A program made the position numbers and the translations under genes. A DNA stretch of 64,000 nt from Actinomyces faecalis. Lineage in GTDB: Bacteria; Actinomycetota; Actinomycetes; Actinomycetales; Actinomycetaceae. The notes below the pieces were generated by a model. The model did not search any database. It was not told the origin of the DNA and was given only the letters and a program-made list of their open reading frames with translations. Below, piece after piece: positions 1-8,983 of the stretch (positions are counted from its first letter, which is position 1; each line of letters starts with the position of its first letter). Location: positions 1,674,001 to 1,738,000 of the forward strand of contig NZ_CP063418.1 in the NCBI RefSeq assembly GCF_013184985.2. The letters run 5' to 3'.

Positions 1-396
1 CTCGAAGCGGACCTGGTCGTTGCCCTTGCCGGTGCAGCCGTGAGCCACGGTGGTGGCTCCGAACTGCCGGGCCGCCTTGACCAGGTGCTTGGCGATGACC
101 GGGCGGGAGATCGCTGAGACCAGCGGGTACCTGCCCTCGTACAGGGCGTTGGCCTTGAGGGCCGGCATGCAGTACTCGTTGGCGAACTCGTCGCGAGCGT
201 CCGCCACGTAGGCCTCCACGGCTCCGCAGTCCAGCGCACGCTGGCGGATGACCTCCAGGTCCTCACCGCCCTGGCCGACGTCGACGGCCACGGTGATGAC
301 CTCTCGGCCCGTCTGCTCGCCGATCCAGCCGATGGCGACGGAGGTGTCCAGCCCGCCGGAGTAGGCCAGGACCACGCGGTCCTTGGATGCGCTCAT
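1..396 (-). CDS. argG: argininosuccinate synthase, N-terminal part (runs off left edge)
   Basis: Argininosuccinate synthase joins citrulline and aspartate using ATP, the penultimate step of arginine synthesis, in the cytosol. The visible N-terminus begins [19 protein letters not shown] and contains the SGGLDTS PP-loop that binds ATP, followed by [17 protein letters not shown] and the segment [22 protein letters not shown] (here [19 protein letters not shown]), both characteristic of ArgG. About 132 codons are present; the C-terminal two thirds lie outside the window. The ATG follows an AAGGA Shine-Dalgarno at about 9 nt. It lies 95 bp downstream of argR, so it is probably read from the arg operon or from a promoter in that gap. 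Confidence 0.96.
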   Translation of the reverse strand, partial: MSASKDRVVLAYSGGLDTSVAIGWIGEQTGREVITVAVDVGQGGEDLEVIRQRALDCGAVEAYVADARDEFANEYCMPALKANALYEGRYPLVSAISRPVIAKHLVKAARQFGATTVAHGCTGKGNDQVRFE

Positions 397-461
397 AGGT
401 GTTGTTCCTTCATCGTGTTGGTACCGCAGGTACGTCCTGGGCAAGGGTGTCCATGGTGGTA

Positions 462-469
462 GGGGGGGG
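462..469. repeat. eight-G homopolymer in the argR-argG gap
   Basis: A run of eight G on the plus strand (C8 in the transcribed orientation) lies between argR and argG, about 65 bp upstream of the argG start. It is the longest G run noticed in the intergenic DNA here. It is not in a coding frame. Confidence 0.8.
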
Positions 470-491
470 AGCAGTGGCGCAGGCAGCACCC

Positions 492-1067
492 TCAGGCTCG
501 TGAGGCAGGATCGGCCAGGGAGAGCAGGTGGCTGCCCACCTGCGTGGCCACCTCCTCGCTCCGAGTGATGACGAGGACGGTGTCGTCCCCTGCGATGCAG
601 CCCAGGACCCCGGGCAGCATGGCGTCGTCGACGGCGGAGGCCAGCAGCTGCGCGGCGCCGGCCGGGGTTCGCAGCACCAGCTGCTGCCCAGCCCACTCGG
701 CAGTGACCAGCAGGTCCGCGCACCAGCGTGCCAGGCGGGAGGTGGTGTGGTCCGCCAGGGTGTCAGCCCCGCCGTCTCCTGGCACCTCGGTACGGCCTGC
801 CTGGACCTGGCCCGGCGCCCCCGCCTCCGGGATGGAGTAGACCTGGGAGCCTCCTGCGCCTCGGACCTTGGTCGCCCTCAGCTCAACCAGGTCGCGTGAG
901 AGCGTCGCCTGGGTCGTGGTGACCCCGAGCTGCGCCAGTGCCTGACGCAGCTCGGCCTGGGAGCGGATCCGCTCCTTGACCAGGATCTGGGTGATGAGCG
1001 CGTGGCGCGCCGCCTTGGTCTGGGGGGCGGAGGACTGCGTCGGGCTGTCAGGGCTCTGGAGGCTCAT
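492..1067 (-). CDS. argR: arginine repressor
   Basis: Hexameric arginine-dependent repressor of arginine biosynthesis. The N-terminal winged helix spans about residues 18-75 ([20 protein letters not shown], then [18 protein letters not shown], the recognition helix). The C-terminal oligomerisation and arginine-binding domain carries [15 protein letters not shown] near residue 160. At 191 aa it is somewhat longer than the usual 150-170 because of an Ala/Gly-rich linker. Its start overlaps the end of argD by four bases (ATGA), so the two are translationally coupled. In many actinobacteria argF sits between argD and argR; here it does not. The likely target is the ARG box at 5600-5617. Confidence 0.95.
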   Translation of the reverse strand: MSLQSPDSPTQSSAPQTKAARHALITQILVKERIRSQAELRQALAQLGVTTTQATLSRDLVELRATKVRGAGGSQVYSIPEAGAPGQVQAGRTEVPGDGGADTLADHTTSRLARWCADLLVTAEWAGQQLVLRTPAGAAQLLASAVDDAMLPGVLGCIAGDDTVLVITRSEEVATQVGSHLLSLADPASRA

Positions 1068-2308
1068 GCGGCACCTGCCTGGGTCAGACGGCCGGCAAGC
1101 ACCTGACCGAGCGTCTTCGTGAAGGAGTCGGCCTGCGCGTCACTCAGGACGAAAGGGGGTGCCAGCCGCAGGGTGTGCGGACGAGGCGCGTTGACGATGA
1201 AACCGGCCTCCAGCAGCTGGGAGGCGATCTCACCGGCGGGGCCGACGGCGTCGACCAGACCCACGCCGCGCAGCAGGCCGCGGCCACGGACCTCGCTCAC
1301 GCCGTCGAGCGTGGACAGCTCCGCCGCCCACCGGTCTCCGAGCTCCCTCACCCGCGTCAGCAGGTCCTGGGAGCGGATCGTGTCGATGACAGCCAGCGCG
1401 GCGGCACAGGCCACCGGGTTGCCTCCGAAGGTCGTGCCGTGCTGGCCGGGCTGCAGAAGAGCCGCAGCCTGCCCGGTCGCGACGACGGCGCCGATCGGGA
1501 CTCCCCCGCCCAGGCCCTTGGCCAGGGTGACGACGTCGGGAACCACCCCGGGTGCCAGGAGGTGGTGAGCCATCCACTCACCGCTTCGGCCCATACCGGT
1601 CTGGACCTCGTCGACGATCAGCAGCGCACCCGCGGCGCTGGTGAGCTCGCGCGCGGCCTGGAGGTATCCCTCGGGGATCTCACGCACCCCGGCCTCGCCC
1701 TGGACGGGCTCGATGACGAGCGCGGCGACGTCCGGGCCCATCGCCTCAGCCAGCGCCTCGACGTCGCCTGCCGGGACGAAGTGGACGCCCCCGGGAAGGG
1801 GCTCGAAGGGCTCACGGTAAGCAGCCTTGTGAGTCAGTGCGAGCGCCCCCATGGTGCGGCCGTGGAAGGACTGCTCCAGGGCGAGTACCCGCGGGCGGGC
1901 GCTCCCGCCGTGGCGGCGGGCGATCTTGAAGGCTGCCTCGTTGGCCTCGGCACCAGAGTTGGCAAGAAAGACACGGGTCTCCTCAGCCGCCCGCGTAGGG
2001 AAGACGATGCCCGCCAGCTCCTCGGCCAGGCGTACCTGAGCGGGAGAGGTGAAGATGTTGGACACGTGGCCCAACGTGGACAGCTGCTCGCTGACCGCGC
2101 TGACGACCGCGGGGTGGGCGTGCCCCAGGCAGTTGACAGCGATACCGGCCAGCAGGTCGGTGTACACCTTGCCGTCCGCGTCGGTGACCTGGGCACCGAC
2201 GCCGTGGACAAGCACGCGCTGGGGAGTGCCAAAGGTGTTCATGACCGCGCCGGTGTAGCGCTGGGTCCAGTCCTGCTGGGTCACCGTGGGCTCCTGCACC
2301 TGGCTCAT
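1064..2308 (-). CDS. argD: acetylornithine aminotransferase
   Basis: PLP-dependent class III aminotransferase converting N-acetylglutamate semialdehyde to N-acetylornithine. Visible family features are [19 protein letters not shown] (PLP phosphate contact), [13 protein letters not shown] (the Asp that holds the pyridine nitrogen) and [14 protein letters not shown] with the Schiff-base lysine. The length of 414 aa is normal. It overlaps argB upstream (4 bases, ATGA) and argR downstream (4 bases). Operon position makes ArgD the best call over other ornithine or GABA aminotransferases; it may also act as the DapC aminotransferase, as in some actinobacteria, but nothing here shows that. Confidence 0.95.
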   Translation of the reverse strand: MSQVQEPTVTQQDWTQRYTGAVMNTFGTPQRVLVHGVGAQVTDADGKVYTDLLAGIAVNCLGHAHPAVVSAVSEQLSTLGHVSNIFTSPAQVRLAEELAGIVFPTRAAEETRVFLANSGAEANEAAFKIARRHGGSARPRVLALEQSFHGRTMGALALTHKAAYREPFEPLPGGVHFVPAGDVEALAEAMGPDVAALVIEPVQGEAGVREIPEGYLQAARELTSAAGALLIVDEVQTGMGRSGEWMAHHLLAPGVVPDVVTLAKGLGGGVPIGAVVATGQAAALLQPGQHGTTFGGNPVACAAALAVIDTIRSQDLLTRVRELGDRWAAELSTLDGVSEVRGRGLLRGVGLVDAVGPAGEIASQLLEAGFIVNAPRPHTLRLAPPFVLSDAQADSFTKTLGQVLAGRLTQAGAA

Positions 2309-3279
2309 AGCGACAGCCCTCCCTTGGTACGCGAGACGGCGGAGTGCTCGGGACAGACGACGGTTCCTACGCCGTCGTCCGTGACGATCTCCAGGAGCAT
2401 CGAGTGCGGCTGGCGGCCGTCGACGACGTGGGCCTGCCCCACGCCTCCGCGCACGGCCCTCAGACAGGCCTCCATCTTGGGGATCATCCCCGACTCCAGC
2501 TCGGGCAGAAGCGCCTCCAGCGCGTCCACACCGATGCGTGAGACCAGGGAGGATCGGTCCGGCCAGGCCGAGTACAGGCCCTCGACGTCAGTGAGCATGA
2601 GGAGCTTCTGGGCTCCCAGGGCGATCGCGATCGCCGCTGCCGCCGTGTCTGCGTTGACGTTGAGGACGGTGGTGGGATCCGTCACCAGCGGGGCGACCGA
2701 GGAGATGACCGGGATGCGCCCCTGGTCCAGCAGCTCGGTGACCGGCCCCGGGTCCACCTCGACGACGTCACCCACCAGCCCCACGTCCACGGCCTCACCG
2801 TCAACGGTGGCCAGGCGCTGACGCGCCCGCAGCAGGCCACCGTCCTCGCCGGAGATTCCCACGGCGTCGGAGTCGACCTCGTTGAGCAGGGAGACCAGCT
2901 CGCGCTGGACCGATCCGGTGAGCACCATGCGCACCACGTCCATGACCTCAGGCGTGGTCACCCGCAGGCCGCCACGGAACTCGGACTCGATCCCCAGACG
3001 CTCAAGCATGGCGTTGATCTGGGGCCCGCCACCGTGGACGACCACGGGGCGCAGGCCCACCTGGTGCAGGAAGAGGATGTCCTGGGCGAAGGCGCGCTTG
3101 AGGCTGTCGTCCACCATGGCGTTGCCGCCGTACTTGATGACGATCGTGGCCCCACGGTAGGCACGCAGCCAGGGCACGGCCTCCAGCAGGACCAAGGCCT
3201 TGTGGGTCGGTGTCAGGGAGTCGAGTGCTGATGCGGCGGCCGAGGCCGCGGGATCCTGGGACGGTTGGGAGGAGGTCAT
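2305..3279 (-). CDS. argB: acetylglutamate kinase
   Basis: Amino-acid kinase family enzyme that phosphorylates N-acetylglutamate, the usual feedback-inhibited step of the pathway. Motifs seen: [15 protein letters not shown] (phosphate-binding lysine and glycines), [17 protein letters not shown], the [19 protein letters not shown] block, and [30 protein letters not shown]. Length 324 aa, with an Ala/Ser-rich N-terminal extension of about 35 residues. Such an extension can form part of the arginine-sensing hexamer interface in feedback-sensitive enzymes, but that is only an inference here. It overlaps argJ upstream and argD downstream by 4 bases each. Confidence 0.96.
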   Translation of the reverse strand: MTSSQPSQDPAASAAASALDSLTPTHKALVLLEAVPWLRAYRGATIVIKYGGNAMVDDSLKRAFAQDILFLHQVGLRPVVVHGGGPQINAMLERLGIESEFRGGLRVTTPEVMDVVRMVLTGSVQRELVSLLNEVDSDAVGISGEDGGLLRARQRLATVDGEAVDVGLVGDVVEVDPGPVTELLDQGRIPVISSVAPLVTDPTTVLNVNADTAAAAIAIALGAQKLLMLTDVEGLYSAWPDRSSLVSRIGVDALEALLPELESGMIPKMEACLRAVRGGVGQAHVVDGRQPHSMLLEIVTDDGVGTVVCPEHSAVSRTKGGLSL

Positions 3280-4475
3280 GTCGTGTAGTCCGCGTTGATG
3301 GTGACGTATCCGTGGGTGAGGTCATTGGTCCACACCGTCGCCTGGGCCGTGCCGGCGTTCAGGGCGATGTCGATGCGGGTCTCGCGTGGGGTCATGTCCA
3401 CCAGTGAGCGGTCCTCGCCCAGCCTGCCGTGGCGAAAGATCGTGACGCCGTTGATGGTGACGTCGACCTCGTCAGGGTCGAAGGGGCAGACGTCCTCAGG
3501 CACGGTGCCCAGCTGGGACAGGACACGACCCCAGTTCGGGTCCGCTCCCGCCACCGCGCACCTGAGCAGGTTGGAGGAGGACACGGTCCGGGCCGCAGCC
3601 TCGGCGGCTGCCTCGCTGACGGCTCCGGTGACCGTGATCGCGATGTCGTGGGTGGCGCCCTCGGCGTCGGCCACGAGGCGTCGTCCGAGCCGGCCCAGGA
3701 CCTCGGCGACGGCGTCGTCGAGCTCCTCCTGGCTCGGCAGCGCGCCCGAGGCCCCGGAGGCCAGGAGCAGGACGGTGTCGTTGGTGGACATACACCCGTC
3801 GGAGCTGATGCGGTTGACCGTGCGAGCGGCTGCCTGGGACAGGGCACGCTGGGCCTGCCCAGCCTGGACGACGGCGTCCGTGGTCATCACGCACAGCATC
3901 GTCGCCAGCCCTGGGGCCAGCATGCCCACGCCCTTGATCATGCCTCCCACGCTCCACGTCACGCCCTCGGTGGTGCGAGTGACCGCGTCCTCCTTGGAGA
4001 CCGTGTCCGTGGTCATGATCGCCGTCGCGGCGTCATGACCGGCTGCGGGCGTCGCGGCCAGGGCCCGCGCCGCGCTGCCTGCGCCCTCCAGCAGCCTGTC
4101 CATGTCCAGCGGCTGGCCGATGACACCGGTGGAGCACACCAGGACCTCGCGGGCGCCCACCTCCTGGCCCGGGCCTGCGGTGCTCAGCAGGTAGGCGACC
4201 TGCTGAGCCGTGGCGGCGGCGTCGGCAGCCCCGCGCTCTCCCGTGCAGGCGTTAGCGCTTCCGGAGTTGAGGATGACGGCACGGGCACGGCCGTCGGCCA
4301 CCGCCCGACGTGACCAGGTCACGGGCGCGGCGACCACCCGGTTGGAGGTGAAGACTCCGGCTGCCACGTCCAGCGGCCCGTCGTTGACCACGAGGGCGAG
4401 GTCGGGCCTGCCCGAGGCCTTGAGGCCGGCGCGCACGCCCGAGGCCCGGAATCCCTTGGCTGCGGTGACGCTCAC
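3276..4475 (-). CDS. argJ: bifunctional glutamate N-acetyltransferase / ornithine acetyltransferase
   Basis: ArgJ moves the acetyl group from N-acetylornithine to glutamate, which closes the acetyl cycle. The autocleavage motif [13 protein letters not shown] has Thr192 as the new N-terminal nucleophile of the beta subunit, and [17 protein letters not shown] and [14 protein letters not shown] are further ArgJ signatures. The GTG at 4475 is chosen because it forms a GTGA overlap with the argC stop and gives [14 protein letters not shown], a normal ArgJ N-terminus; the reading frame stays open further upstream inside argC, but that extension has no ArgJ character. Length 399 aa. No argA is visible in the window, consistent with the recycling pathway. 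Confidence 0.95.
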   Translation of the reverse strand: MSVTAAKGFRASGVRAGLKASGRPDLALVVNDGPLDVAAGVFTSNRVVAAPVTWSRRAVADGRARAVILNSGSANACTGERGAADAAATAQQVAYLLSTAGPGQEVGAREVLVCSTGVIGQPLDMDRLLEGAGSAARALAATPAAGHDAATAIMTTDTVSKEDAVTRTTEGVTWSVGGMIKGVGMLAPGLATMLCVMTTDAVVQAGQAQRALSQAAARTVNRISSDGCMSTNDTVLLLASGASGALPSQEELDDAVAEVLGRLGRRLVADAEGATHDIAITVTGAVSEAAAEAAARTVSSSNLLRCAVAGADPNWGRVLSQLGTVPEDVCPFDPDEVDVTINGVTIFRHGRLGEDRSLVDMTPRETRIDIALNAGTAQATVWTNDLTHGYVTINADYTT

Positions 4476-5581
4476 GGTGCGACTCCTTCGACGACGACGC
4501 CAGTGGTCTGGCTGAGTCCCAGCGCCAGGTTGAGGGACTGCACGGCAGCGCTGGCCGTGCCCTTCCCGAGGTTGTCGATCGCGCACACCATCGTGGCCAC
4601 GCCTGCGGCCCGGTCATAGGTGACCTGGACCGTGGCCAGGCCTGAGCCGAGGACGGCGCCGGTGGTGGGCCAGGTCCCCTCAGGCAGCAGGTGGATGAGA
4701 GCCTCTCCCTCGCCAGGAGCCCCATAGGCCTCCTGCCAGGCGGAGCGCAACACCTCCTGCGGGTGTTCACAGTCCAGGATGGCCTGCGTCACGGGGGCCG
4801 TGACCGTCGCCAGGACGCCGCGGCTCATCGGCACCAGGACCGGGGTGAAGGACAGCCGGGTCGAGCCAGCCGGCGCACCTGCCACCTCAAGGTTCTGGAT
4901 GATCTCGGGGATGTGGCGGTGGGTGCCGCCGACAGCGTAGGGCTGTGCCGACCCCAGGGCCTCCGCCGCAGTCAGGTGCGGCTTGAGGGACTTTCCCGCT
5001 CCCGAGTAGCCCACGGCCAGGACCGCGGTGAGCTGGGAGGTGTCGATGAGCCCGGCGGCCACGCCTGGCTGGGCGGCCAGTGTCACGGCCGTGACGTTGC
5101 AGCCGGGAACGGCCACGCGCGCGGTGGCAGCCAGCTCGGCGCGCTGCGCCGCCGCGACGGTCTCACCGGTGTGGAGCAGCTCTGGCATGCCGTAGGTCCA
5201 GGAGCCAGCGTACTCGGTGCCGTAGAAGGCGTGCCAGGCGGCAGCGTCGGTCAGGCGGTGGTCCGCCCCGCAGTCGATGAGCAGCGTACGGGTACCGCGC
5301 TCGGCGTCCAGCGCCTCGATCTGGGCGGTGATCGCGCCGGAGGCGCCGTGGGGCAGCGCGAGGAAGACGACGTCGTGCTCGGCCAGGCGTGCGGCCTCGG
5401 TCGGCTCGACCACGCGCTGCGCGAGGGAGAGGAGGTGGGGGTGGTGCTCGCCCAGGAGCGTCCCGGCGGAGGAGGCGGCGGTCAGGGCGCCAATCTCAGT
5501 CTCGGGATGGGCGGCCAGGAGGCGAAGAACCTCTCCGCCGGCATATCCCGTCGCCCCGGCAACGGCTGCTGTCCACGTCAT
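4472..5581 (-). CDS. argC: N-acetyl-gamma-glutamyl-phosphate reductase
   Basis: NADPH-dependent reductase of acetylglutamyl phosphate, first gene of the arg operon. The Rossmann motif AAVAGATGYAGGEVLRLL is at residues 5-22 and the catalytic Cys is C161 in VAVPGCNVT. The start at 5581 gives MTWTAAVAGATG, a standard N-terminus, 369 aa. There is no Shine-Dalgarno; instead a -10-like TATGGT ends 6 nt before the ATG, so the mRNA is probably leaderless. A longer reading with an upstream ATG would run through the promoter and operator and is rejected. Confidence 0.95.
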   Translation of the reverse strand: MTWTAAVAGATGYAGGEVLRLLAAHPETEIGALTAASSAGTLLGEHHPHLLSLAQRVVEPTEAARLAEHDVVFLALPHGASGAITAQIEALDAERGTRTLLIDCGADHRLTDAAAWHAFYGTEYAGSWTYGMPELLHTGETVAAAQRAELAATARVAVPGCNVTAVTLAAQPGVAAGLIDTSQLTAVLAVGYSGAGKSLKPHLTAAEALGSAQPYAVGGTHRHIPEIIQNLEVAGAPAGSTRLSFTPVLVPMSRGVLATVTAPVTQAILDCEHPQEVLRSAWQEAYGAPGEGEALIHLLPEGTWPTTGAVLGSGLATVQVTYDRAAGVATMVCAIDNLGKGTASAAVQSLNLALGLSQTTGVVVEGVAP

Positions 5582-5587
5582 ACAGAA

Positions 5588-5616
5588 ACCATACGTTGCG
5601 ATGCATACAAATACAA
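5588..5616 (-). promoter_or_regulatory. argC promoter (leaderless type)
   Basis: On the minus strand TTGTAT, a 17-bp spacer and TATGGT, then six bases (TTCTGT) and the argC ATG. Spacing and position fit a sigma-A type promoter whose transcript begins at or next to the start codon. Confidence 0.6.
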
Positions 5617-5617
5617 A
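5600..5617 (-). promoter_or_regulatory. ARG box (ArgR operator)
   Basis: TTTGTATTTGTATGCATC on the minus strand contains TGTAT-N4-ATGCA, an exact match to the classic ARG-box core TGnAT-N4-ATnCA. It overlaps the -35 element of the argC promoter, where a repressor would block polymerase. argR is in the same operon, so feedback is likely. Confidence 0.6.
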
Positions 5618-5645
5618 GGCGACGGGAGGTTCAGCTCCCGTCGCC
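5618..5645 (-). terminator. terminator of the flavodoxin-like gene
   Basis: An 11-bp perfect stem (5618-5628 with 5635-5645) and a 6-nt loop. On the minus strand the stem is followed by a T-rich stretch (TTTGTATTTG), so it ends the gene at 5674-6177 just before the argC promoter. Confidence 0.75.
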
Positions 5646-5673
5646 TTCCTCACACACCCGCCGGCGTACGGTG

Positions 5674-6177
5674 TCAGGCTTTGCCCTCGCCAGCCTTCAG
5701 GCTCGTCACGATCTCATCCGCCCACTGGCGCACGGCGTCGAAGTCGCGGTAGTCACCCTCGCTGGCACCACCCATGCGCGCGATCGTGCGCTCGCGAAGG
5801 GAGAGCTGAGCCGGGTCGAAACGGCCGGCGAAGGTCTTGTGGTCCTCAGGATCGATCGCCAGCAGCACCGGCCCGATCCGGTGCGGATCGGAGATCTCCC
5901 CCTGGAGCAGCCCGGACAAGCCCACAGAGAAGGCCCACACCGGGTGGCCCTTCAGCTCCTGACGGAAGCGCGTGGTGAAGTCCACGGCCTCAGGGGTCCA
6001 GTGCGTCATGTAGACAGCGCTTCCCAGGATGAAGGCGTCATAGTCGGACACGTCCGTGACGTCCTCAGGCTTGGCGAGGTCAACCACGAGGTCCGCCTCG
6101 CGCAGTCGCTCAGCAATAACCTCAGCCACGCTGTCAGTGGCGCCGTGACGGGAAGAGCATGTCAGGAGGATCTTCAT
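5674..6177 (-). CDS. flavodoxin-domain protein (HemG / menaquinone-dependent protoporphyrinogen oxidase-like)
   Basis: Small FMN-binding flavodoxin-fold protein, 167 aa. The N-terminus MKILLTCSSRHGATDSVAEV matches the phosphate-binding loop of the flavodoxin/HemG family. The central YDAFILGSAVYMTHWTPEA and the following WAFSVGLSG segment are typical of the HemG-like 'flavodoxin domain' proteins common in actinobacteria. The substrate is not evident. A GGAGGT Shine-Dalgarno lies directly before the ATG. It appears monocistronic, with terminators on both sides. A role in heme synthesis is only one possibility. Confidence 0.75.
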   Translation of the reverse strand: MKILLTCSSRHGATDSVAEVIAERLREADLVVDLAKPEDVTDVSDYDAFILGSAVYMTHWTPEAVDFTTRFRQELKGHPVWAFSVGLSGLLQGEISDPHRIGPVLLAIDPEDHKTFAGRFDPAQLSLRERTIARMGGASEGDYRDFDAVRQWADEIVTSLKAGEGKA

Positions 6178-6251
6178 ACCTCCAGTATGGCGCGACCTGC
6201 CGGTTCAGGAGGCTTCAGGAGACCCTCAGACGCCAGCCGTGAGCACTTGCA

Positions 6252-6291
6252 CACCGGCCTGGCGTGCCTGACCAGGCACGCCAGGCCGGTG
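6252..6291 (-). terminator. terminator after pheT
   Basis: A 19-bp perfect inverted repeat (6252-6270 with 6273-6291) and a 2-nt centre, 33 bp after the pheT stop. There is no U-run, as is common for hairpin terminators in very GC-rich actinobacteria. Confidence 0.7.
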
Positions 6292-6324
6292 GCTGAGGAC
6301 TCTCGTCCGCTCGGGTCAGGTGGC

Positions 6325-8982
6325 TCAGGCGGAGCGCAGCTCGGCTCCCAGCCGCTTGGCGGCGCGCTTGACCACACGCTGACGCACGGAGGCGGTCTCC
6401 TCGGCGGTCAGGGTGTGGTCTCCACGAAGGCGCAGGGAGAAGGCCAGGGACTTGCGGTCCCGCCCCAGCTGCTCGCCGCGGAAGACGTCGAACAGGCGCA
6501 CCTCCTCGGCCAGGTCACCGGCAGCCTCACGGATGACGGCCTCGACCTGGGCCGCGGTCACGGCCTCATCGACGACCAGGGCGATGTCCTCCTTGGCCGG
6601 GGGGAAGGTGGAGACGGCCGTGACCTGCAGTACACCTGCTGCCTCAGCCGCCTCCAGCAGCGGCTCCAGATCGATCTCGACGGCGCAGGAGCGAGCAGGC
6701 AGGCCCAGCTCCTTGACGGTGCGCGGGTGCAGCTCGCCAGCGTGAGCCACGACGGCACCGGGGAGGAGGTCCTTGCCCTTGCGGGTCGAGGCCAGGCGGA
6801 CCTCCGCGGTCCGCCCCGGGTGCCAGGGAGCGTACGGCTGCTGTGGTGCACTGACCTCGACCGCCACGCCCAGCGTCGCCGCAACGGTGCGCACGACCTC
6901 GACGGCGTCGGCCCAGTCCCAGGCACGCGCCGCGCCCAGGACCCCGGCCCGCTCGCGCTCGCCGGCCAGCACCGCGCCCACGTGGGTGGGCTGGTCGGGG
7001 ATACCGGCCTCCAGCGCAGCCAGCTCGTCGTCGGTGGGGCGGCGGTCCACGCCCACGACAGGCGCCGGTACCGTGCCCGCCGGCAGCGTGACGGTGCCGA
7101 CCTCGTAGACAGCGACGTCGTTGAGCCCGCGCGAGACGTTGCGTCGGGCTACGTCAATGAGCGAGTCGAGCACGCTGGTACGCATGAGCGGGGCGTCCTC
7201 GGCCAGCGGGTTGGCCAGGCGCATCGCCTGCCGTCGCGGGTCGTCCTGGGCGATGCCCAGGCGGTCGTGGACGTCACCGATGAAGGGGTAGGACAGGACC
7301 TGGGTCAGTCCCGCCTCCGCCAGGGCCGCCACGACCTGCCGGCGGGCGCGCTGCCGCGGGGTCAGGCCGGTGCCGGCGGGGGCGGTGGGGACGATGACGG
7401 GGATGCTGTCATAGCCGTCCAGACGGGCGATCTCCTCAGCGAAGTGCGCAGCGCCCACCAGGTCCGGGCGCCAGGTCGGCGGGGTGACGGCGAGCAGCTC
7501 GTGGCCGGCGTCGTCAGTGCCGGCAGCCTCGACCGTGCAGCCGATCATCGTCAGCAGCTCGATGACCCTCTCGGTGCCGTAGCAGACCCCGGTCAGGCGC
7601 TGCGCGGCGTCGGCGCGGATGACGATCGGCTCGGGGGGCACGGTGCGGTCCACGTCGGTGGCGACCGGCTCGGCGGTGCCGCCGCCGTACTTGACCAGCA
7701 GGTCGACGGCGCGCTGGGCCGCCACCGGGGCCAGCGCGGTGTCCACACCACGCTCGTTGCGCTTGGAGGACTCGGTGGGCAGCTTGTGCCGGCGGGCTGA
7801 GCGGGCGACCGAGACGGAGTCGAAGTGTGCGGCCTCGATGAGCACGTCCGTCGTCCCGGCGTCCACCTCGGCAGCCGCTCCTCCGAAGACCCCGGCGAGC
7901 ACCAGGGGACGCGAGCCCGCGCCCTGCGGCGAGTCGGCGATGACGAGGTCCTGCGGGTCCAGCTCGCGAGTGACCTCGTCAAGGAAGGTCAGGCTCTCCC
8001 CCGCCTCGGCACGGCGCACGACGATCGGGGCGTGCACCTTGGCCAGGTCGAAGGCGTGCAGCGGCTGGCCCAGGTCCAGCATGACGTAGTTGGTCACGTC
8101 CACCGCCAGGCTGATCGGGCGCATCCCGGCGGCGGTCAGGCGGTCGCGCATCCACTGCGGGCTCGGGGCGCTGGGGTCGATGCCACGCACCACGCGGGCC
8201 ACGTAGCGGTCGGCCCCGGGCCGTCCGTGGATCGGGCGGGGGTCCTGGCGGATCTCGACGGCGAAGCCGTCCTGCCCTGCCTGCGCCACGCCGTGGGGGT
8301 ACAGGCCCGGGTTGGTCCCGTCCGCGGGGTCCGTGAAGGCGGCTCCGGTGGAGTGGGAGTACTCGCGGGCCACCCCACGCATGGAGAAGCAGTAGCCGCG
8401 GTCCGGGGTGATGTTGATCTCCAGGACCTCCTCACCCAGACCGAGCAGCGGGATCGCGTCCGTTCCCGGCTCCGGCAGCTCCTCGCCGTCGTGCCCGTGG
8501 GCAGCCAACCACTCATCGAGCACGATGATGCCCGAGTGGTCCTCACCGATCCCCAGCTCGCGGGCCGAGCAGATCATGCCGTCCGAAATGTGGCCATAGG
8601 TCTTGCGGGCAGCGATGGCGAAGTCACCAGGCAGGACGGCCCCGGGCAGGGAGACGACGACACTGTCCCCCACCTCGAAGTTGTGCGCCCCGCACACGAT
8701 GCCGCGGCTGGGCAGCTCCGAGGGCTCCTTACCGGTACCGGGAGCGTCGTTGTGCTGCGGTCCTACGTCCACGCGGCAGTAGTTGATGACCTTGCCGTTG
8801 GACTGCTCCTTGGCCTGGCGCGTGAGGACCCTGCCGACGACGAGAGGGCCGGTGACCGACGGCGGGACGATGCGCTCCTCCTCCAGCCCCACCTTGACCA
8901 GGTCAGCCGCCAGCCGGGCCGCAGTGGTGCCGGAGGGAACGTCCGCGTGCTCGCGAAGCCACTCGATCGGGACGTAGGGCAT
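6325..8982 (-). CDS. pheT: phenylalanine-tRNA ligase beta subunit
   Basis: Large subunit of the alpha2-beta2 PheRS that charges tRNA-Phe. Order of features: N-terminal segment MPYVPIEWLREH, a tRNA-binding EMAP/B2 domain at about residues 40-170 (VVGRVLTRQAKEQSNGKVINYCRVDVG, GIVCGAHNFEVGDSVVVSLPGAVLPG), B3/B4 editing domain (DRYVARVVRGID, FDLAKVH, EVDAGTTDVLIEAAHFD), B5 domain (GVCYGTERVIELLTMIGC), the catalytic-like core and a C-terminal ferredoxin-fold anticodon domain (STFPPAKEDIALVVDE ... SLAFSLRLRGDHTLTAEE). At 885 aa it is at the long end for bacterial PheT. It starts one base after the pheS stop. Confidence 0.97.
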   Translation of the reverse strand: MPYVPIEWLREHADVPSGTTAARLAADLVKVGLEEERIVPPSVTGPLVVGRVLTRQAKEQSNGKVINYCRVDVGPQHNDAPGTGKEPSELPSRGIVCGAHNFEVGDSVVVSLPGAVLPGDFAIAARKTYGHISDGMICSARELGIGEDHSGIIVLDEWLAAHGHDGEELPEPGTDAIPLLGLGEEVLEINITPDRGYCFSMRGVAREYSHSTGAAFTDPADGTNPGLYPHGVAQAGQDGFAVEIRQDPRPIHGRPGADRYVARVVRGIDPSAPSPQWMRDRLTAAGMRPISLAVDVTNYVMLDLGQPLHAFDLAKVHAPIVVRRAEAGESLTFLDEVTRELDPQDLVIADSPQGAGSRPLVLAGVFGGAAAEVDAGTTDVLIEAAHFDSVSVARSARRHKLPTESSKRNERGVDTALAPVAAQRAVDLLVKYGGGTAEPVATDVDRTVPPEPIVIRADAAQRLTGVCYGTERVIELLTMIGCTVEAAGTDDAGHELLAVTPPTWRPDLVGAAHFAEEIARLDGYDSIPVIVPTAPAGTGLTPRQRARRQVVAALAEAGLTQVLSYPFIGDVHDRLGIAQDDPRRQAMRLANPLAEDAPLMRTSVLDSLIDVARRNVSRGLNDVAVYEVGTVTLPAGTVPAPVVGVDRRPTDDELAALEAGIPDQPTHVGAVLAGERERAGVLGAARAWDWADAVEVVRTVAATLGVAVEVSAPQQPYAPWHPGRTAEVRLASTRKGKDLLPGAVVAHAGELHPRTVKELGLPARSCAVEIDLEPLLEAAEAAGVLQVTAVSTFPPAKEDIALVVDEAVTAAQVEAVIREAAGDLAEEVRLFDVFRGEQLGRDRKSLAFSLRLRGDHTLTAEETASVRQRVVKRAAKRLGAELRSA

Positions 8983-8983
8983 G

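Noticed and set aside
1175..2821. 548-codon plus-strand open frame over argD-argB
   Set aside because: Antisense shadow of two certain genes, no family features.
5389..7800. 803-codon plus-strand open frame over argC, the flavodoxin gene and pheT
   Set aside because: Crosses a terminator, a promoter and three real genes on the other strand.
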